In this document: positions 7,526-15,245 of the stretch, in pieces
Numbering within the stretch: position 1 is the first letter of the stretch
Layout: each line of letters starts with the position of its first letter
Position numbers and translations under genes: made by a program
Notes under the pieces: model-generated
Seen by the model: the letters and a program-made list of their open reading frames with translations, nothing else
Told to the model about the DNA's origin: nothing
Databases searched by the model: none
NCBI GenBank assembly: GCA_934511465.1
Contig: CAKSWG010000014.1
Location: 1 to 50,686 of the forward strand
Direction of reading: 5' to 3'
Length of the DNA stretch: 50,686 nt
Source: an uncultured Faecalibacterium sp.
GTDB taxonomy: Bacteria; Bacillota; Clostridia; Oscillospirales; Ruminococcaceae

Positions 7526-8467
7526 ATGAAACAACGCTTCAAGGCCGGCATCAGCGCGGTGGTGCTGTGTGCGGCACTGTTTTTGGCCGGTGCATTGCCG
7601 GTGCGTGCGGCGCAGGAACACCCGGTGCCGGACAGCGGCATGACGCTGGACACGGCAGAGCTTGTGCTGGACCTGACCGAGGACGACCCTGCCCCGGTGG
7701 CCTATCTGAACGTGCAGGCACCCAACGATTACTTTTTTCTCATCTGGACTTCCAGCGCCCCGGCAGTGGCATCGGTGGACGGCACCGGCAAAGTGACCGG
7801 CCATGCCGAGGGTACGGCTGTGATCACCGCCCGCAATGAGCGCGGCGAAAAGACCGCCTGCACCGTAACGGTGCAGAAAAGCAAGGCCGGCCGTCCGGTG
7901 CTGAACGCCAGCGAACTTGCCCTGACCATTACGGATAAGGCCCCTGCCCCCACCCAGCAGCTGAAGCTGGAACAGAATGGCGGCGGCTTTATCTACGTGC
8001 GCCAGTGGGTCAGCAGCAACCCGGCGGTGGCGGCGGTGAGCGCAAACGGCACCGTAACAGCGCAAAGCTCTGGCAAGGCTGTGGTCAGCGCGCTGACCAC
8101 AGCCGGGCAGGTGCTGCGCTGCACCGTGATGGTCACATCGGAAATTGGCCGGGTGCAAATGAGCAAAAACGCCATGCTGTTGCAGGCCGTAGGTGCCAGC
8201 CAGAAGCTGACCGCGCAGGCGGCAGGGGCGAAAAACGCCGTCATGACATGGGTCAGCAGCAATCCGGATGTAGCCACCGTGAGTGCTGACGGCACCGTGA
8301 CCGCCGTGGGCGACGGCGAAACGATGATCCTTGCCGTCTCGCCGGAAGGCCGCGCCGATGCCTGCTATGTGGCCGTGGGTGCAGCGGCGTGGCGCTACCG
8401 CTCGGAGGAAGAGCTTACCGAGGTACTGACCATCTCCGGCCAGCTGCCGTACGCAGACGGAAAATAA
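7526..8467 (+). CDS. Secreted protein with three bacterial Ig-like (BIG2) domains
   Basis: 313 residues. A signal peptide (MKQRFKAGISAVVLCAALFL, then AGALPVRA before the probable cleavage at AQE) is followed by three BIG2-type repeats, each with the signature W-x-SS-x-P-x-V-A-x-V followed by G-x-V-T and a G-x-A-x-I/V core: residues ~70-120, ~160-205 and ~245-285. No LPXTG motif or transmembrane anchor is present, so it is probably released or loosely held on the surface. BIG2 domains act as spacers or adhesion modules; no enzymatic domain is present. A GTG at 7520 is in frame but only 2 bases from GGGAGGG, whereas ATG 7526 has a normal 8-base spacing. Confidence 0.88.
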   Translation: MKQRFKAGISAVVLCAALFLAGALPVRAAQEHPVPDSGMTLDTAELVLDLTEDDPAPVAYLNVQAPNDYFFLIWTSSAPAVASVDGTGKVTGHAEGTAVITARNERGEKTACTVTVQKSKAGRPVLNASELALTITDKAPAPTQQLKLEQNGGGFIYVRQWVSSNPAVAAVSANGTVTAQSSGKAVVSALTTAGQVLRCTVMVTSEIGRVQMSKNAMLLQAVGASQKLTAQAAGAKNAVMTWVSSNPDVATVSADGTVTAVGDGETMILAVSPEGRADACYVAVGAAAWRYRSEEELTEVLTISGQLPYADGK

Positions 8468-8478
8468 AACCTTGCGCA

Positions 8479-8512
8479 AAAAGGGGCTGTTGCATGTGCA
8501 ACGGCCCCTTTT
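8479..8512. terminator. Bidirectional terminator
   Basis: AAAAGGGGC-T-GTTGCA pairs almost perfectly with TGCAAC-G-GCCCCTTTT. Both flanks are A/T tracts, so it can serve the Ig-like gene on the plus strand and the convergent small gene at 8557-8748 on the minus strand. Confidence 0.88.
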
Positions 8513-8556
8513 GACGCCGTCTTCCCGTTGAAAATGCCCGGCGGCGAAGGGCATTT

Positions 8557-8748
8557 CTAATGAAACGGCAGTGTGCTGCTGGGCAGAAAGATCACCGTTC
8601 CGCGCGCAGAGTACACGAGCCTTTGCACTGCGCACCCGTAAGCCCCCGCCAGCACCAGCAGCACCAACGCTGCCAGCAAAAGCGCGCGCAGCAAATGCCT
8701 GCTGTGCCTGCGTCTGCCGGCAAAAGAACTGCCCTTTCTGTGCCGCAT
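8557..8748 (-). CDS. Small single-pass membrane protein, 63 residues, unknown
   Basis: On the minus strand a 63-codon frame begins at ATG 8748 with an excellent AAAAGGAGGG ribosome site 7 bases away. The product has a strongly basic N-terminus (MRHRKGSSFAGRRRHSRH), one hydrophobic segment (about residues 19-38: LLRALLLAALVLLVLAGAYG), then a Cys and a short outside tail ending STLPFH. The positive-inside rule puts the N-terminus in the cytoplasm. The upstream extension of the same frame crosses the divergent RNase Z gene and lacks a ribosome site. Function unknown; the strong start site and the shared terminator are the reasons for calling it. Confidence 0.7.
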   Translation of the reverse strand: MRHRKGSSFAGRRRHSRHLLRALLLAALVLLVLAGAYGCAVQRLVYSARGTVIFLPSSTLPFH

Positions 8749-8799
8749 GGGCCCGCCCTCCTTTTGTGTTTTGCCCATCCTATGCCCAAAAGGCGGCAA

Positions 8800-8828
8800 T
8801 TGTGCAGCGGGCGGCGGTGTGGTACAAT
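8800..8828 (+). promoter_or_regulatory. rnz promoter
   Basis: TTGTGC and TACAAT with a 17-base spacer, 39 bases before the RNase Z start codon. Confidence 0.65.
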
Positions 8829-8866
8829 AAAATATTGAAATACACTGTGCAGGGAGAACGATCTTT

Positions 8867-9811
8867 ATGCTTACCATCACACTGCTGGGTACTGCGGCTA
8901 CCATGCCGCTGCCGGACCGGGCGCTTTCGGCGGCATTTGCGGCCTGTGGGGGCCACGGCCTGCTGTGGGACTGCGGCGAGGGCACGCAGGCGGCGGCGCA
9001 CAAAGCGGGTGTCAACCTGATGCGCGCGGATGCCGTCTGCCTGACCCACTACCACGGCGACCACATTTTTGGCCTGCCGGGCCTGCTGCAAACGCTGGGG
9101 GCGCAGGGCCGCACAAGGCCGCTTGCCCTGCTGGGGCCGGAGGGCCTGCCGGATATCTGGGCAGCAGTACGGGCCCTCACCGGCCCGCTGCCCTACGCGG
9201 TAAAGCCGCAGGTGATGCAGCCGGGCCGGCCATTGGCGCTGGAGGCCATCGGGACGGGCGAGGGCTGGCCTGCGGGTGCGCAGCTCGTGCCTTTTGCCAC
9301 CAAGCACCGGGTAAAGAGCATCGGCTACCGGCTGGAGCTGCCCCGCGCGGGCAAATTCTTGCCGGAACGTGCCCGCACGCTGGGTGTGCCGGTGCAGCAG
9401 TGGAAACTGCTGCAAAAAGGCCAGACTGTTGAGGTAAACGGGAATACCATCCGCCCTGCGGAGGTGCTGGGTGCACCGCGCAAGGGCCTGAGCGTGGTAT
9501 TTTCCGGCGATACGGCTCCCTGCCAAGGGCTTTTGCAGGCGGCACAGGGCGCAGACCTTTTGCTCTGCGACGCCACCTATGCCTTGCCGGAGCAGGAAGC
9601 GCAGGCCCGGCAGTGGGGCCACAGTACCTTTGGACAGAGTGCGGCGCTGGCTGCACAGGCCGGTGCAAGGCGGCTCTGGCTGACCCATTATTCCCCCATG
9701 ATCACCGACCCGGAAGAATATGCGGCGCAGGCGCAGGGCATCTTCCCGGCGGCAGAATGCGGGTTTGACGGCAAATGCATCACCCTGCAATACGAGGAGG
9801 CGCAGCCATGA
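8867..9811 (+). CDS. rnz: Ribonuclease Z family metallo-beta-lactamase-fold protein
   Basis: 314 residues, the usual length of bacterial RNase Z. The metal-binding motif LTHYHGDHIFGLPGLL (HxHxDH type) is at about residues 59-74; further ligands are KHRVKSIGYRLE (His, about 146), VVFSGDTAPC (Asp, about 212) and WLTHYSP (His, about 270). The enzyme cuts tRNA precursors at the 3' end so that CCA can be added. The next gene, the CCA-adding enzyme, overlaps its stop by 4 bases (ATGA), which fits a shared role in tRNA 3'-end maturation and strengthens the assignment over other beta-lactamase-fold hydrolases. Confidence 0.92.
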   Translation: MLTITLLGTAATMPLPDRALSAAFAACGGHGLLWDCGEGTQAAAHKAGVNLMRADAVCLTHYHGDHIFGLPGLLQTLGAQGRTRPLALLGPEGLPDIWAAVRALTGPLPYAVKPQVMQPGRPLALEAIGTGEGWPAGAQLVPFATKHRVKSIGYRLELPRAGKFLPERARTLGVPVQQWKLLQKGQTVEVNGNTIRPAEVLGAPRKGLSVVFSGDTAPCQGLLQAAQGADLLLCDATYALPEQEAQARQWGHSTFGQSAALAAQAGARRLWLTHYSPMITDPEEYAAQAQGIFPAAECGFDGKCITLQYEEAQP

Positions 9812-11136
9812 CCCTACTAATGGACCCGGGCGCGGCAGCGCTGCTGGACGCCCTGCACACAGCGGGCCATGCGGCCTACGCGGTGGGCGGCTGTGTGCGG
9901 GACAGCCTGCTGGGCCTTGCGCCCCACGACTGGGACCTGTGCACCAGCGCCCTGCCCCGGCAGGTGATGGAGCTGTTCGGTGCGCAGCAGTGCATCCCCA
10001 CCGGCTTGCAGCATGGCACTGTGACCGTGAAGTACGGCGGTGCCCTTTACGAGATCACCACCTTCCGTACCGAGGGCACCTACACCGATGGCCGCCACCC
10101 GGACGAGGTGCACTTTGTGCCGGATGTGCGGGAGGATCTTGCCCGGCGGGATTTTACCATCAACGCCATGGCCTACAATGAAAAAGAGGGCCTTGTGGAC
10201 CCCTTTGGCGGGCGGGCCGACCTGCAAAGCGGCATCCTGCGGGCGGTGGGCGTGCCGCACCAGCGGTTCACCGAGGACGCTCTGCGCATCCTGCGGCTGT
10301 ACCGGTTCGCAGCGCGGTTCGGCTTTGGCATCGACCCGGCCACGGCGCAGGCGGCACAGGAGCTGTGCGCCCACTTGGACTGCGTATCGGTGGAACGCAT
10401 CGAGGAAGAGCTGGCAAAGCTGCTGGCAGCACCCGCCCCTGCGGCATATCTTGACGAAAAAATACTCGGCGTTGTTTTGCCGGAGCTTTCACCGGAGGCG
10501 CTGGCGGCGGCAAAGCCGGTGGTGGATGCCTGCCCGGCGGGCAGCGAGAACCTGCCCGTCCGGCTGGCGGCGCTGCTGCATAGCCTTGGCGAGGACGGCA
10601 CCCGCCGCACCCTCAGGCACCTGCGCTGCTCCAATGCCTGCATTGAGGAGACGGCGGTTTTGGTGCGGGAAGTCGTGTCGGGTGTGCCGGTAGCTTTTTC
10701 CTCGGACACGAATCGGGCCATTCCATCGCCCGCCCTATTGCCTGCGGCAACAGGGTCCCACCCCAGCGGACGGTCCTCGGAAAAACTCCCGGCCCGCCCT
10801 CCGGTATCCCTGAATATCTGCACCCGCAAATTGCTGGGCCAATATGGCCTGAAAACGGTGCAGCGGCTGGCGGCGCTGGGCACAGCCATGCAGCCGGAAC
10901 ACGCGGCTGATTTTGTTGCACTTTCCCAATTGGCCGCGCAGCTGGACGCCGACGGCGTATGCTGCCGCGTCGGCCAGCTGGCCGTGAACGGCCGCGACCT
11001 GATGGCGGCAGGCATCCCGGCAGGGCCGGGCATCCGTGCGGCACTGGAAATGCTGCTGGACGGCGTGATCCGCGAAGAATACCCCAACGAACGGGAAGCC
11101 CTGCTGGCCGCAGTGCAGCAGCTTGCTGCGTCTTGA
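9808..11136 (+). CDS. cca: CCA tRNA nucleotidyltransferase with probable in-frame insertion
   Basis: 442 residues. The class II nucleotidyltransferase head is intact: AYAVGGCVRDSLLG, then HDWDLCTSALP (DxD metal site), TFRTEGTYTDGRHPDEV, RRDFTINAMAYN and RFTEDALRILRLYRFAARFGF. It adds or repairs the 3'-CCA of tRNAs. Start ATG 9808 overlaps the rnz stop. Unusual: between VREVVSGVPVA and NICTRKLLGQYG (about residues 296-332) lies a stretch rich in Pro/Ser/Arg that has no counterpart in family members and is encoded by DNA with a hairpin (10733-10755) and inverted ends (10695-10707 and 10773-10785). The reading frame is preserved. It sits in the C-terminal tail/HD-like half, away from the catalytic head, so activity is probably kept. 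Confidence 0.9.
   Translation: MTLLMDPGAAALLDALHTAGHAAYAVGGCVRDSLLGLAPHDWDLCTSALPRQVMELFGAQQCIPTGLQHGTVTVKYGGALYEITTFRTEGTYTDGRHPDEVHFVPDVREDLARRDFTINAMAYNEKEGLVDPFGGRADLQSGILRAVGVPHQRFTEDALRILRLYRFAARFGFGIDPATAQAAQELCAHLDCVSVERIEEELAKLLAAPAPAAYLDEKILGVVLPELSPEALAAAKPVVDACPAGSENLPVRLAALLHSLGEDGTRRTLRHLRCSNACIEETAVLVREVVSGVPVAFSSDTNRAIPSPALLPAATGSHPSGRSSEKLPARPPVSLNICTRKLLGQYGLKTVQRLAALGTAMQPEHAADFVALSQLAAQLDADGVCCRVGQLAVNGRDLMAAGIPAGPGIRAALEMLLDGVIREEYPNEREALLAAVQQLAAS
10695..10785. repeat. Palindromic insertion inside cca
   Basis: TTTTTCCTCGGAC at the left end is matched in inverse orientation by GTCCTCGGAAAAA at the right (11 of 13 bases). In the middle CCCT-A-TTGCC TGC GGCAA-C-AGGG forms a hairpin with a TGC loop. 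The element adds roughly 30-36 codons without breaking the frame. Its exact borders are uncertain. Confidence 0.5.
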
Positions 11137-11161
11137 CAAGCGGTTTTTCCAGAGTTACTAT
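11133..11161 (+). promoter_or_regulatory. mnmA promoter
   Basis: TTGACA and TACTAT with a 17-base spacer; the -35 box overlaps the cca stop codon, so mnmA-tcdA can be transcribed separately from cca. Confidence 0.75.
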
Positions 11162-11204
11162 TATACTACTGTTTTAGTGTGTTGAATGCACCAAAGGAGA
11201 ATTT

Positions 11205-12308
11205 ATGACCACACAGACCCCTGATTCAAAGCCGCGTGCCCTCATTGCCATGAGCGGCGGCGTGGACAGCTCGGTGGCGGCATGGCTGATGCAGCAGGCG
11301 GGCTTTGAATGCGCCGGCGTTACCATGCGGCTCACCCGCAACGAAACGCTGGGCCAGTCCGGCTTCCATACCTGCTGCTCGGAAAAGGATATCGAGGATG
11401 CCGCCGAAGTGGCCTTTGCACTGGATATCCCCTACGAGGTGGTGGATTTTACCGCCGACTTCCGGGAGCAGATCATTGAAAAGTTCGTCCGCGTGTACGA
11501 GGCGGGCGGCACGCCGAACCCCTGCATCGACTGCAATAAATATATGAAGTTCCGCCACCTGCTGGACTGGGCCGAGGCCCACGGCATGGAGTATGTTGTC
11601 ACCGGCCATTATGCCCGGGTGGAGCAGGACGGGACCACCGGCCGTTTCCTGCTCAAAAAGGGGCTGGACGAGGGCAAGGACCAGAGCTACGTGCTCTACA
11701 ACCTCACGCAGGAGCAGCTGGCGCACATCCGCCTGCCGCTGGGCGGCCTGCACAAGACCGAGGTGCGCGAGATCGCGGAGCAGCACAGGTTCGTCAATGC
11801 CCGCAAGCACGACAGTCAGGACATCTGCTTTGTGCCGGATGGCGACTATGCCCGCTTTATGGAGGACTTCACCGGCAAACGCTACCCGGCAGGTGATTTT
11901 CTGGACGAAAACGGCAGGGTGGTGGGCACCCACAACGGCGCGGTGCGGTACACCATCGGCCAGCGCAAGGGGCTGGGCCTTGCCATGGGGGCACCTGTGT
12001 ACGTCTGCGGCAAGGACATGCAGGCAAACACCGTCACGGTAGGGCCGGAGGAGATGCTGTTCGACCGCATCGTGTACGCGGACGAGGTGAACTGGATCGC
12101 CATTCCGGAGCTGACCGGGCCGCTGCGGGTCACAGCCCGCACCCGGTACCATCAGGTGGAGCAGGCCGCCACCGTCTACCCGGCGGAGTGCGGCTTCCGG
12201 CTGGAATTTGACCAGCCCCAGCGCGCCCCTACGCCCGGTCAGGCCGTGGTGCTGTATCAGGGCGACACGGTGCTGGGCGGCGGCACCATCACCCGCGTAG
12301 AAAAGTAA
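11205..12308 (+). CDS. mnmA: tRNA-specific 2-thiouridylase MnmA
   Basis: 367 residues, standard length. It thiolates U34 of the Lys, Glu and Gln tRNAs using ATP and a persulfide sulfur donor. The PP-loop ATP site AMSGGVDSSVAAWLM is at residues ~17-31. The two catalytic cysteines sit in GTPNPCIDCNKYMKF (first) and SQDICFVPDGDYARF (second); TGHYARVE and DEGKDQSYVLYNLTQEQL are also typical. The C-terminal barrel ends with GxxVVLY and VLGGGTI. Start has AAAGGAGAATTT. tcdA follows after 10 bases, forming a tRNA-anticodon-loop modification operon. Confidence 0.97.
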   Translation: MTTQTPDSKPRALIAMSGGVDSSVAAWLMQQAGFECAGVTMRLTRNETLGQSGFHTCCSEKDIEDAAEVAFALDIPYEVVDFTADFREQIIEKFVRVYEAGGTPNPCIDCNKYMKFRHLLDWAEAHGMEYVVTGHYARVEQDGTTGRFLLKKGLDEGKDQSYVLYNLTQEQLAHIRLPLGGLHKTEVREIAEQHRFVNARKHDSQDICFVPDGDYARFMEDFTGKRYPAGDFLDENGRVVGTHNGAVRYTIGQRKGLGLAMGAPVYVCGKDMQANTVTVGPEEMLFDRIVYADEVNWIAIPELTGPLRVTARTRYHQVEQAATVYPAECGFRLEFDQPQRAPTPGQAVVLYQGDTVLGGGTITRVEK

Positions 12309-12318
12309 GGAGAACGAA

Positions 12319-13089
12319 ATGCAAAATCAGTATTCCCGCACGCAGCTGCTGCTGGGCGCGGAAGCCATGGAAAAACTGCACAATTCCCGCGTAGCGGTGT
12401 TCGGCATCGGCGGCGTGGGCGGCTACACGGTGGAAGCGCTGGCGCGCAGCGGTGTGGGGGCACTGGATCTGATCGATGACGATAAGGTCTGCCTGACCAA
12501 CCTCAACCGCCAGATCATCGCCACCCGCAGCACGGTAGGGCAATATAAGGTAGATGTGGCTGCGCAGCGCATCCACGACATTGACCCGGACATCAAAGTG
12601 ACCACCCACCGGTGCTTCTTTGGCCCGGAAACACAGGACCAGTTCGACTTTACCCAGTACGACTATGTGGTGGACGCCATCGACACCGTCACCGGCAAGC
12701 TGGCGCTGGTGATGAAGTGCAAGGAGGCGGGCACTCCCATCATCTGCTCCATGGGCGCAGGCAACAAGATGGACCCGACCCGCTTTGAAGTGACCGATAT
12801 CTACAAGACCTCGGTCTGCCCGCTGGCCAAGGTGATGCGCACCGAGTGCCGCAAGCGCAGGATCAAGCACCTGAAGGTGGTCTACTCCAAGGAGCCTGCC
12901 ATGACCCCCATCGAGGACGATGCCATCAGCTGCAAGTACCACTGCATCTGCCCGCCGGGCACCCAGCGCAAGTGCACCCAGCGCCGCTCGGTGCCCGGCT
13001 CCAATGCCTTTGTGCCGTCCGTGGCGGGCTTGATCATCGGCGGCGAAGTGGTAAAAGACCTTGTGGGCTTTGTGCCGATGAAGGGGTAA
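12319..13089 (+). CDS. tcdA: tRNA threonylcarbamoyladenosine dehydratase (ThiF/E1-like)
   Basis: 256 residues. The adenylation fold is clear: FGIGGVGGYTVEALARSGVG (nucleotide-binding loop, about residue 30), then LIDDDKVCLTNLNRQ and the hinge YVVDAIDTVTGKLAL. A Cys-rich stretch near the C-terminus (HCICPPGTQRKC) and NAFVPSVAGLIIGGEVV are typical of TcdA/CsdL. The enzyme uses ATP to cyclise t6A37 of ANN-decoding tRNAs to ct6A. Cotranscribed with mnmA. Elsewhere in this window tsaE and tsaB (34.6-35.8 kb) supply the t6A that is its substrate. Confidence 0.94.
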   Translation: MQNQYSRTQLLLGAEAMEKLHNSRVAVFGIGGVGGYTVEALARSGVGALDLIDDDKVCLTNLNRQIIATRSTVGQYKVDVAAQRIHDIDPDIKVTTHRCFFGPETQDQFDFTQYDYVVDAIDTVTGKLALVMKCKEAGTPIICSMGAGNKMDPTRFEVTDIYKTSVCPLAKVMRTECRKRRIKHLKVVYSKEPAMTPIEDDAISCKYHCICPPGTQRKCTQRRSVPGSNAFVPSVAGLIIGGEVVKDLVGFVPMKG

Positions 13090-13100
13090 AAGAACCGTTC

Positions 13101-13129
13101 TTGCGCATTTTTTGAGAACGTGCTAAAAT
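13101..13129 (+). promoter_or_regulatory. Promoter of the GNAT-like gene pair
   Basis: TTGCGC and TAAAAT with a 17-base spacer, 20 bases before the start codon. A GTTCT...AGAAC dyad (13097-13119) overlaps the -35 and spacer. Confidence 0.65.
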
Positions 13130-13149
13130 AATAAAAAGGGGGATAAAGG

Positions 13150-13662
13150 ATGCAACTCCAGTATTTTGTGACGCAGGCAGACGCAGAAAAGCGTGTTCTG
13201 ATCGAAATGGAACCGGCAACGCAGAGCGATCTGGAAGCTACCCAAAACGGCTGGCAGTCAGACTGGACCAGCGACTTTATCTCGGACCCAAGGCTTGAAA
13301 AGTATGTGGCCAAAACCGAAACCGGCGAGATCGTTGCGTTGGGCGCTTACCGGGAAGATGATCACGGGATATCTATTTTTGTCGCTGATATTGAAGCACA
13401 GCCGGAGAGCAACCCGACATTGACGGAGAAGCGCCGCTATACGGGTGTGGGCAGAATGATGATCGCCTATGGCATCCAGCTTTCTATTGACAGTGGGCAC
13501 GGCGGCGTTGTAACTTTTGCGGCAAAAACGGATGAACTGTATGAGCATTATGTCAATGATTTTCATGCAGTGCCGATCTTTCAGCCGTTTTCCGGTGGGC
13601 CGAAGCTGCTGATGCTGGCAGATGAAGGCGCACAGGATATCTTCAGCACCTATTTATTCTGA
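13150..13662 (+). CDS. GNAT-like acetyltransferase
   Basis: 170 residues. RRYTGVGRMMIAYGIQLSID (about residues 96-115) fits the acetyl-CoA loop (Q/R-x-x-G-x-G/A) and following helix of GNAT enzymes, and IVALGAY and VVTFAAKTDELYEHYVNDFH match the core strand and C-terminal helix where N-acetyltransferases end with a Tyr. The substrate is unknown. Codon usage is slightly more A/T-rich than in the flanking genes. It overlaps or abuts the next gene (18-base gap), forming a two-gene accessory unit between tcdA and the Mn exporter. Confidence 0.72.
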   Translation: MQLQYFVTQADAEKRVLIEMEPATQSDLEATQNGWQSDWTSDFISDPRLEKYVAKTETGEIVALGAYREDDHGISIFVADIEAQPESNPTLTEKRRYTGVGRMMIAYGIQLSIDSGHGGVVTFAAKTDELYEHYVNDFHAVPIFQPFSGGPKLLMLADEGAQDIFSTYLF

Positions 13663-13680
13663 ATGACGGGAGGGAGAAGA

Positions 13681-13941
13681 ATGTCTGAACAGAAGCAGGA
13701 ATTGCAGGTAGCACGGATGGACGAAGAGACAATGGAATATCTGAATGTTTTGTTTGGCGTGTGCAAACGATTCAATACGGATTATTACCACGCCAGCCCG
13801 AAGCAGCGTGCATTTATAGATGCAGTTGCGACGCATGAGTATCAGCTGAAAAGGGCACACGAAAAGGGCCTGCAGCGTTCGGTGGTGCCTCCCTTTATGG
13901 GAATCATTCGGAGTGAGCGCAGTAACAATATGCCTGCATAA
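13681..13941 (+). CDS. Small soluble protein of unknown function
   Basis: 86 residues, mainly helical and charged, with no signal peptide or membrane segment; readable motif ELQVARMDEETMEYLNVLFG followed by YYHASPKQRAFIDAVATHE. I do not recognise it. Start ATG 13681 follows GGGAGGGAGAAG; another ATG at 13663 overlaps the previous stop but lies upstream of that site. It is the second gene of the GNAT-like pair and ends in a terminator, so the two are probably functionally linked (for example an enzyme with a small partner). Confidence 0.75.
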   Translation: MSEQKQELQVARMDEETMEYLNVLFGVCKRFNTDYYHASPKQRAFIDAVATHEYQLKRAHEKGLQRSVVPPFMGIIRSERSNNMPA

Positions 13942-13951
13942 ATAAGGAAAG

Positions 13952-13979
13952 AAAGACCTGCGGACAGCGGGTCTTTTTT
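13952..13979 (+). terminator. Terminator of the GNAT-like pair
   Basis: AAAGACC-T-GC / GC-G-GGTCTTT stem with GGACA loop and a following T-run. Confidence 0.85.
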
Positions 13980-13991
13980 GCGCCCTAAATA

Positions 13992-14082
13992 AATTTGCAA
14001 CCAATTTGCATTTTGGTATTGCAATTGGGGAAGATATCGTGTATAATCATCCCTGTTCGAAAATGCAAATTGATTGCAATTT
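13992..14082 (+). promoter_or_regulatory. Metal-exporter promoter with repeated TTGCAA motifs
   Basis: -35 TTGCAA (14019-14024), 17-base spacer, -10 TATAAT (14042-14047). The motif AATTTGCA is repeated at 13992-13999 and 14003-14010, again as TTGCAATT across the -35, and in inverse orientation at TGCAAATT (14064-14071), followed by TTGCAATT. Repeated half-sites around a promoter suggest a metal-responsive regulator; which one cannot be told from sequence alone. Confidence 0.6.
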
Positions 14083-14121
14083 ACTAAAATGAAGCGGCAA
14101 ACAGTCGTTTTTGGAGCGTAT

Positions 14122-15009
14122 ATGGAACTGTTTTTGGATGTTTTGGGCGAAACGCTGGTGGATACCGCCAAGATGCTGCCCTTTTTGTTTCTGGCCTACC
14201 TGCTGATCGAATACATCGAGACCCGTCACGGCGAGCGCATCGAAGTGCTGCTGGCGGGCGGCGGGCGCTGGGGCGCTGTACCGGGCGCGGTGCTGGGCTG
14301 TGTGCCGCAGTGCGGCTTCTCGGCCATTGCGTCCAACTTCTATTCCTCCCGCGTGATCACGCTGGGCACCCTGATAGCGGTCTACCTTGCCACCAGTGAC
14401 GAGGCGATCCCTCTGCTGGTATCCATGCCGGCCTACTGGGATAAGCTGGCCGTGCTGATGGTCATTAAAGTGGTATACGCCATTGCGGTGGGCTTTGTGC
14501 TGGATTTTGTGCTGCGCGGCGTGCTGCCCAAAAGCCTGCGCGGCGGCTACACCGGCCACGCCGACGAGGTGGACTGCCACGAGGAGCACAGCGACGAAGA
14601 GGGCAAGCCCGCCCCCATCTGGAAAGCGGCATTGCGCCACACGCTGGAAATCTTCGTGTTCATCTTTGCATTCAGTCTGGTGTTTGGTCTCATCGTGGAA
14701 GGTGTGGGCGAGGATGTGTTTGCGGACCTGCTGGGCCGCATGGGCTTCTTCCAGCCGGTGGTGGCCGCACTGGTAGGCCTGATCCCCAACTGTGCCGCCA
14801 GTGTGCTGCTGACCCAGCTGTACGTGGAAGGCGCCCTGCGCTTTTCCAGTCTGGTGGCAGGCCTGTGCACCGGTGCAGGCGTGGGCCTTGCGGTGCTGTG
14901 GCGCACCAATCCTTCGTGGAAACAGAACCTGTTCATCACCGGCCTGACTTGGGGCGCGGGCGCGTTCCTTGGCGTGGCGATGCAGGTGGTCGTGGCCGTG
15001 TTTGCGTAA
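14122..15009 (+). CDS. Putative manganese/heavy-metal exporter (ArsP_2-like 10-TM family)
   Basis: 295 residues and about 8-10 hydrophobic segments in two similar halves. Each half has a short Pro-Asn/Gln-Cys stretch inside the membrane: LGCVPQCGFSAIASNFYSSR in the first and LIPNCAASVLLTQLY in the second, the repeated feature of the family annotated as putative manganese transporter or 10-TM heavy-metal exporter. A His/Glu-rich loop, ADEVDCHEEHSDEEGKP, connects the halves on the cytoplasmic side and could bind metal. ATG 14122 is used because GGAG precedes it; ATG 14074 and 14089 lack ribosome sites. Monocistronic. The ion is inferred from family annotation. Confidence 0.82.
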   Translation: MELFLDVLGETLVDTAKMLPFLFLAYLLIEYIETRHGERIEVLLAGGGRWGAVPGAVLGCVPQCGFSAIASNFYSSRVITLGTLIAVYLATSDEAIPLLVSMPAYWDKLAVLMVIKVVYAIAVGFVLDFVLRGVLPKSLRGGYTGHADEVDCHEEHSDEEGKPAPIWKAALRHTLEIFVFIFAFSLVFGLIVEGVGEDVFADLLGRMGFFQPVVAALVGLIPNCAASVLLTQLYVEGALRFSSLVAGLCTGAGVGLAVLWRTNPSWKQNLFITGLTWGAGAFLGVAMQVVVAVFA

Positions 15010-15015
15010 CGCGCA

Positions 15016-15128
15016 GAACGATTTGAATAGCCGCCGCGTTCGCTTTGGCTGTATTCAGAGGAAATACTATTTATTATATTCGCATTTTCACGAAAAGGGG
15101 CCGCAAAGAAAAGCGGCATCGTAAAACA
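15016..15128 (+). repeat. Dispersed element family copy A (no hairpin insert)
   Basis: Begins GAACGATTTGAATAGCCG, continues CGCGTTCGCTTTGGC and TATTCAG, and later has TTTTCACGAAAAGGGGCCG. The same blocks in the same order occur at 20438, 21943 and 36252. This copy lacks the hairpin that the others carry before TTTTCAC, and appears to end soon after GCGGCATCG, so it looks like an empty or truncated version. Confidence 0.75.
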
Positions 15129-15132
15129 AAAC

Positions 15133-15173
15133 AAGGTTATTGCATAGAATTCTGTGCGATAGCCTTATTTTTA
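15133..15173 (+). terminator. Terminator after the metal exporter
   Basis: AAGGTTATTGCATAG pairs with CTGTGCGATAGCCTT (G-U pairs allowed), AATT loop, followed by ATTTTTAT. Confidence 0.75.
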
Positions 15174-15245
15174 TGCCCAAATGCACCCCAATTTAAAAAA
15201 AGTATGGTATACTGGTACAAAACCGGTTCCATAGGGGAGAAAAGA

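Noticed and set aside
9808..11136. cca as a pseudogene
   Set aside because: The insertion keeps the frame and all head-domain catalytic motifs are intact.
14041..14121. yybP-ykoY manganese riboswitch before the exporter
   Set aside because: The leader is under 80 bases and lacks the conserved paired loops of that riboswitch; only repeated TTGCAA motifs are seen.
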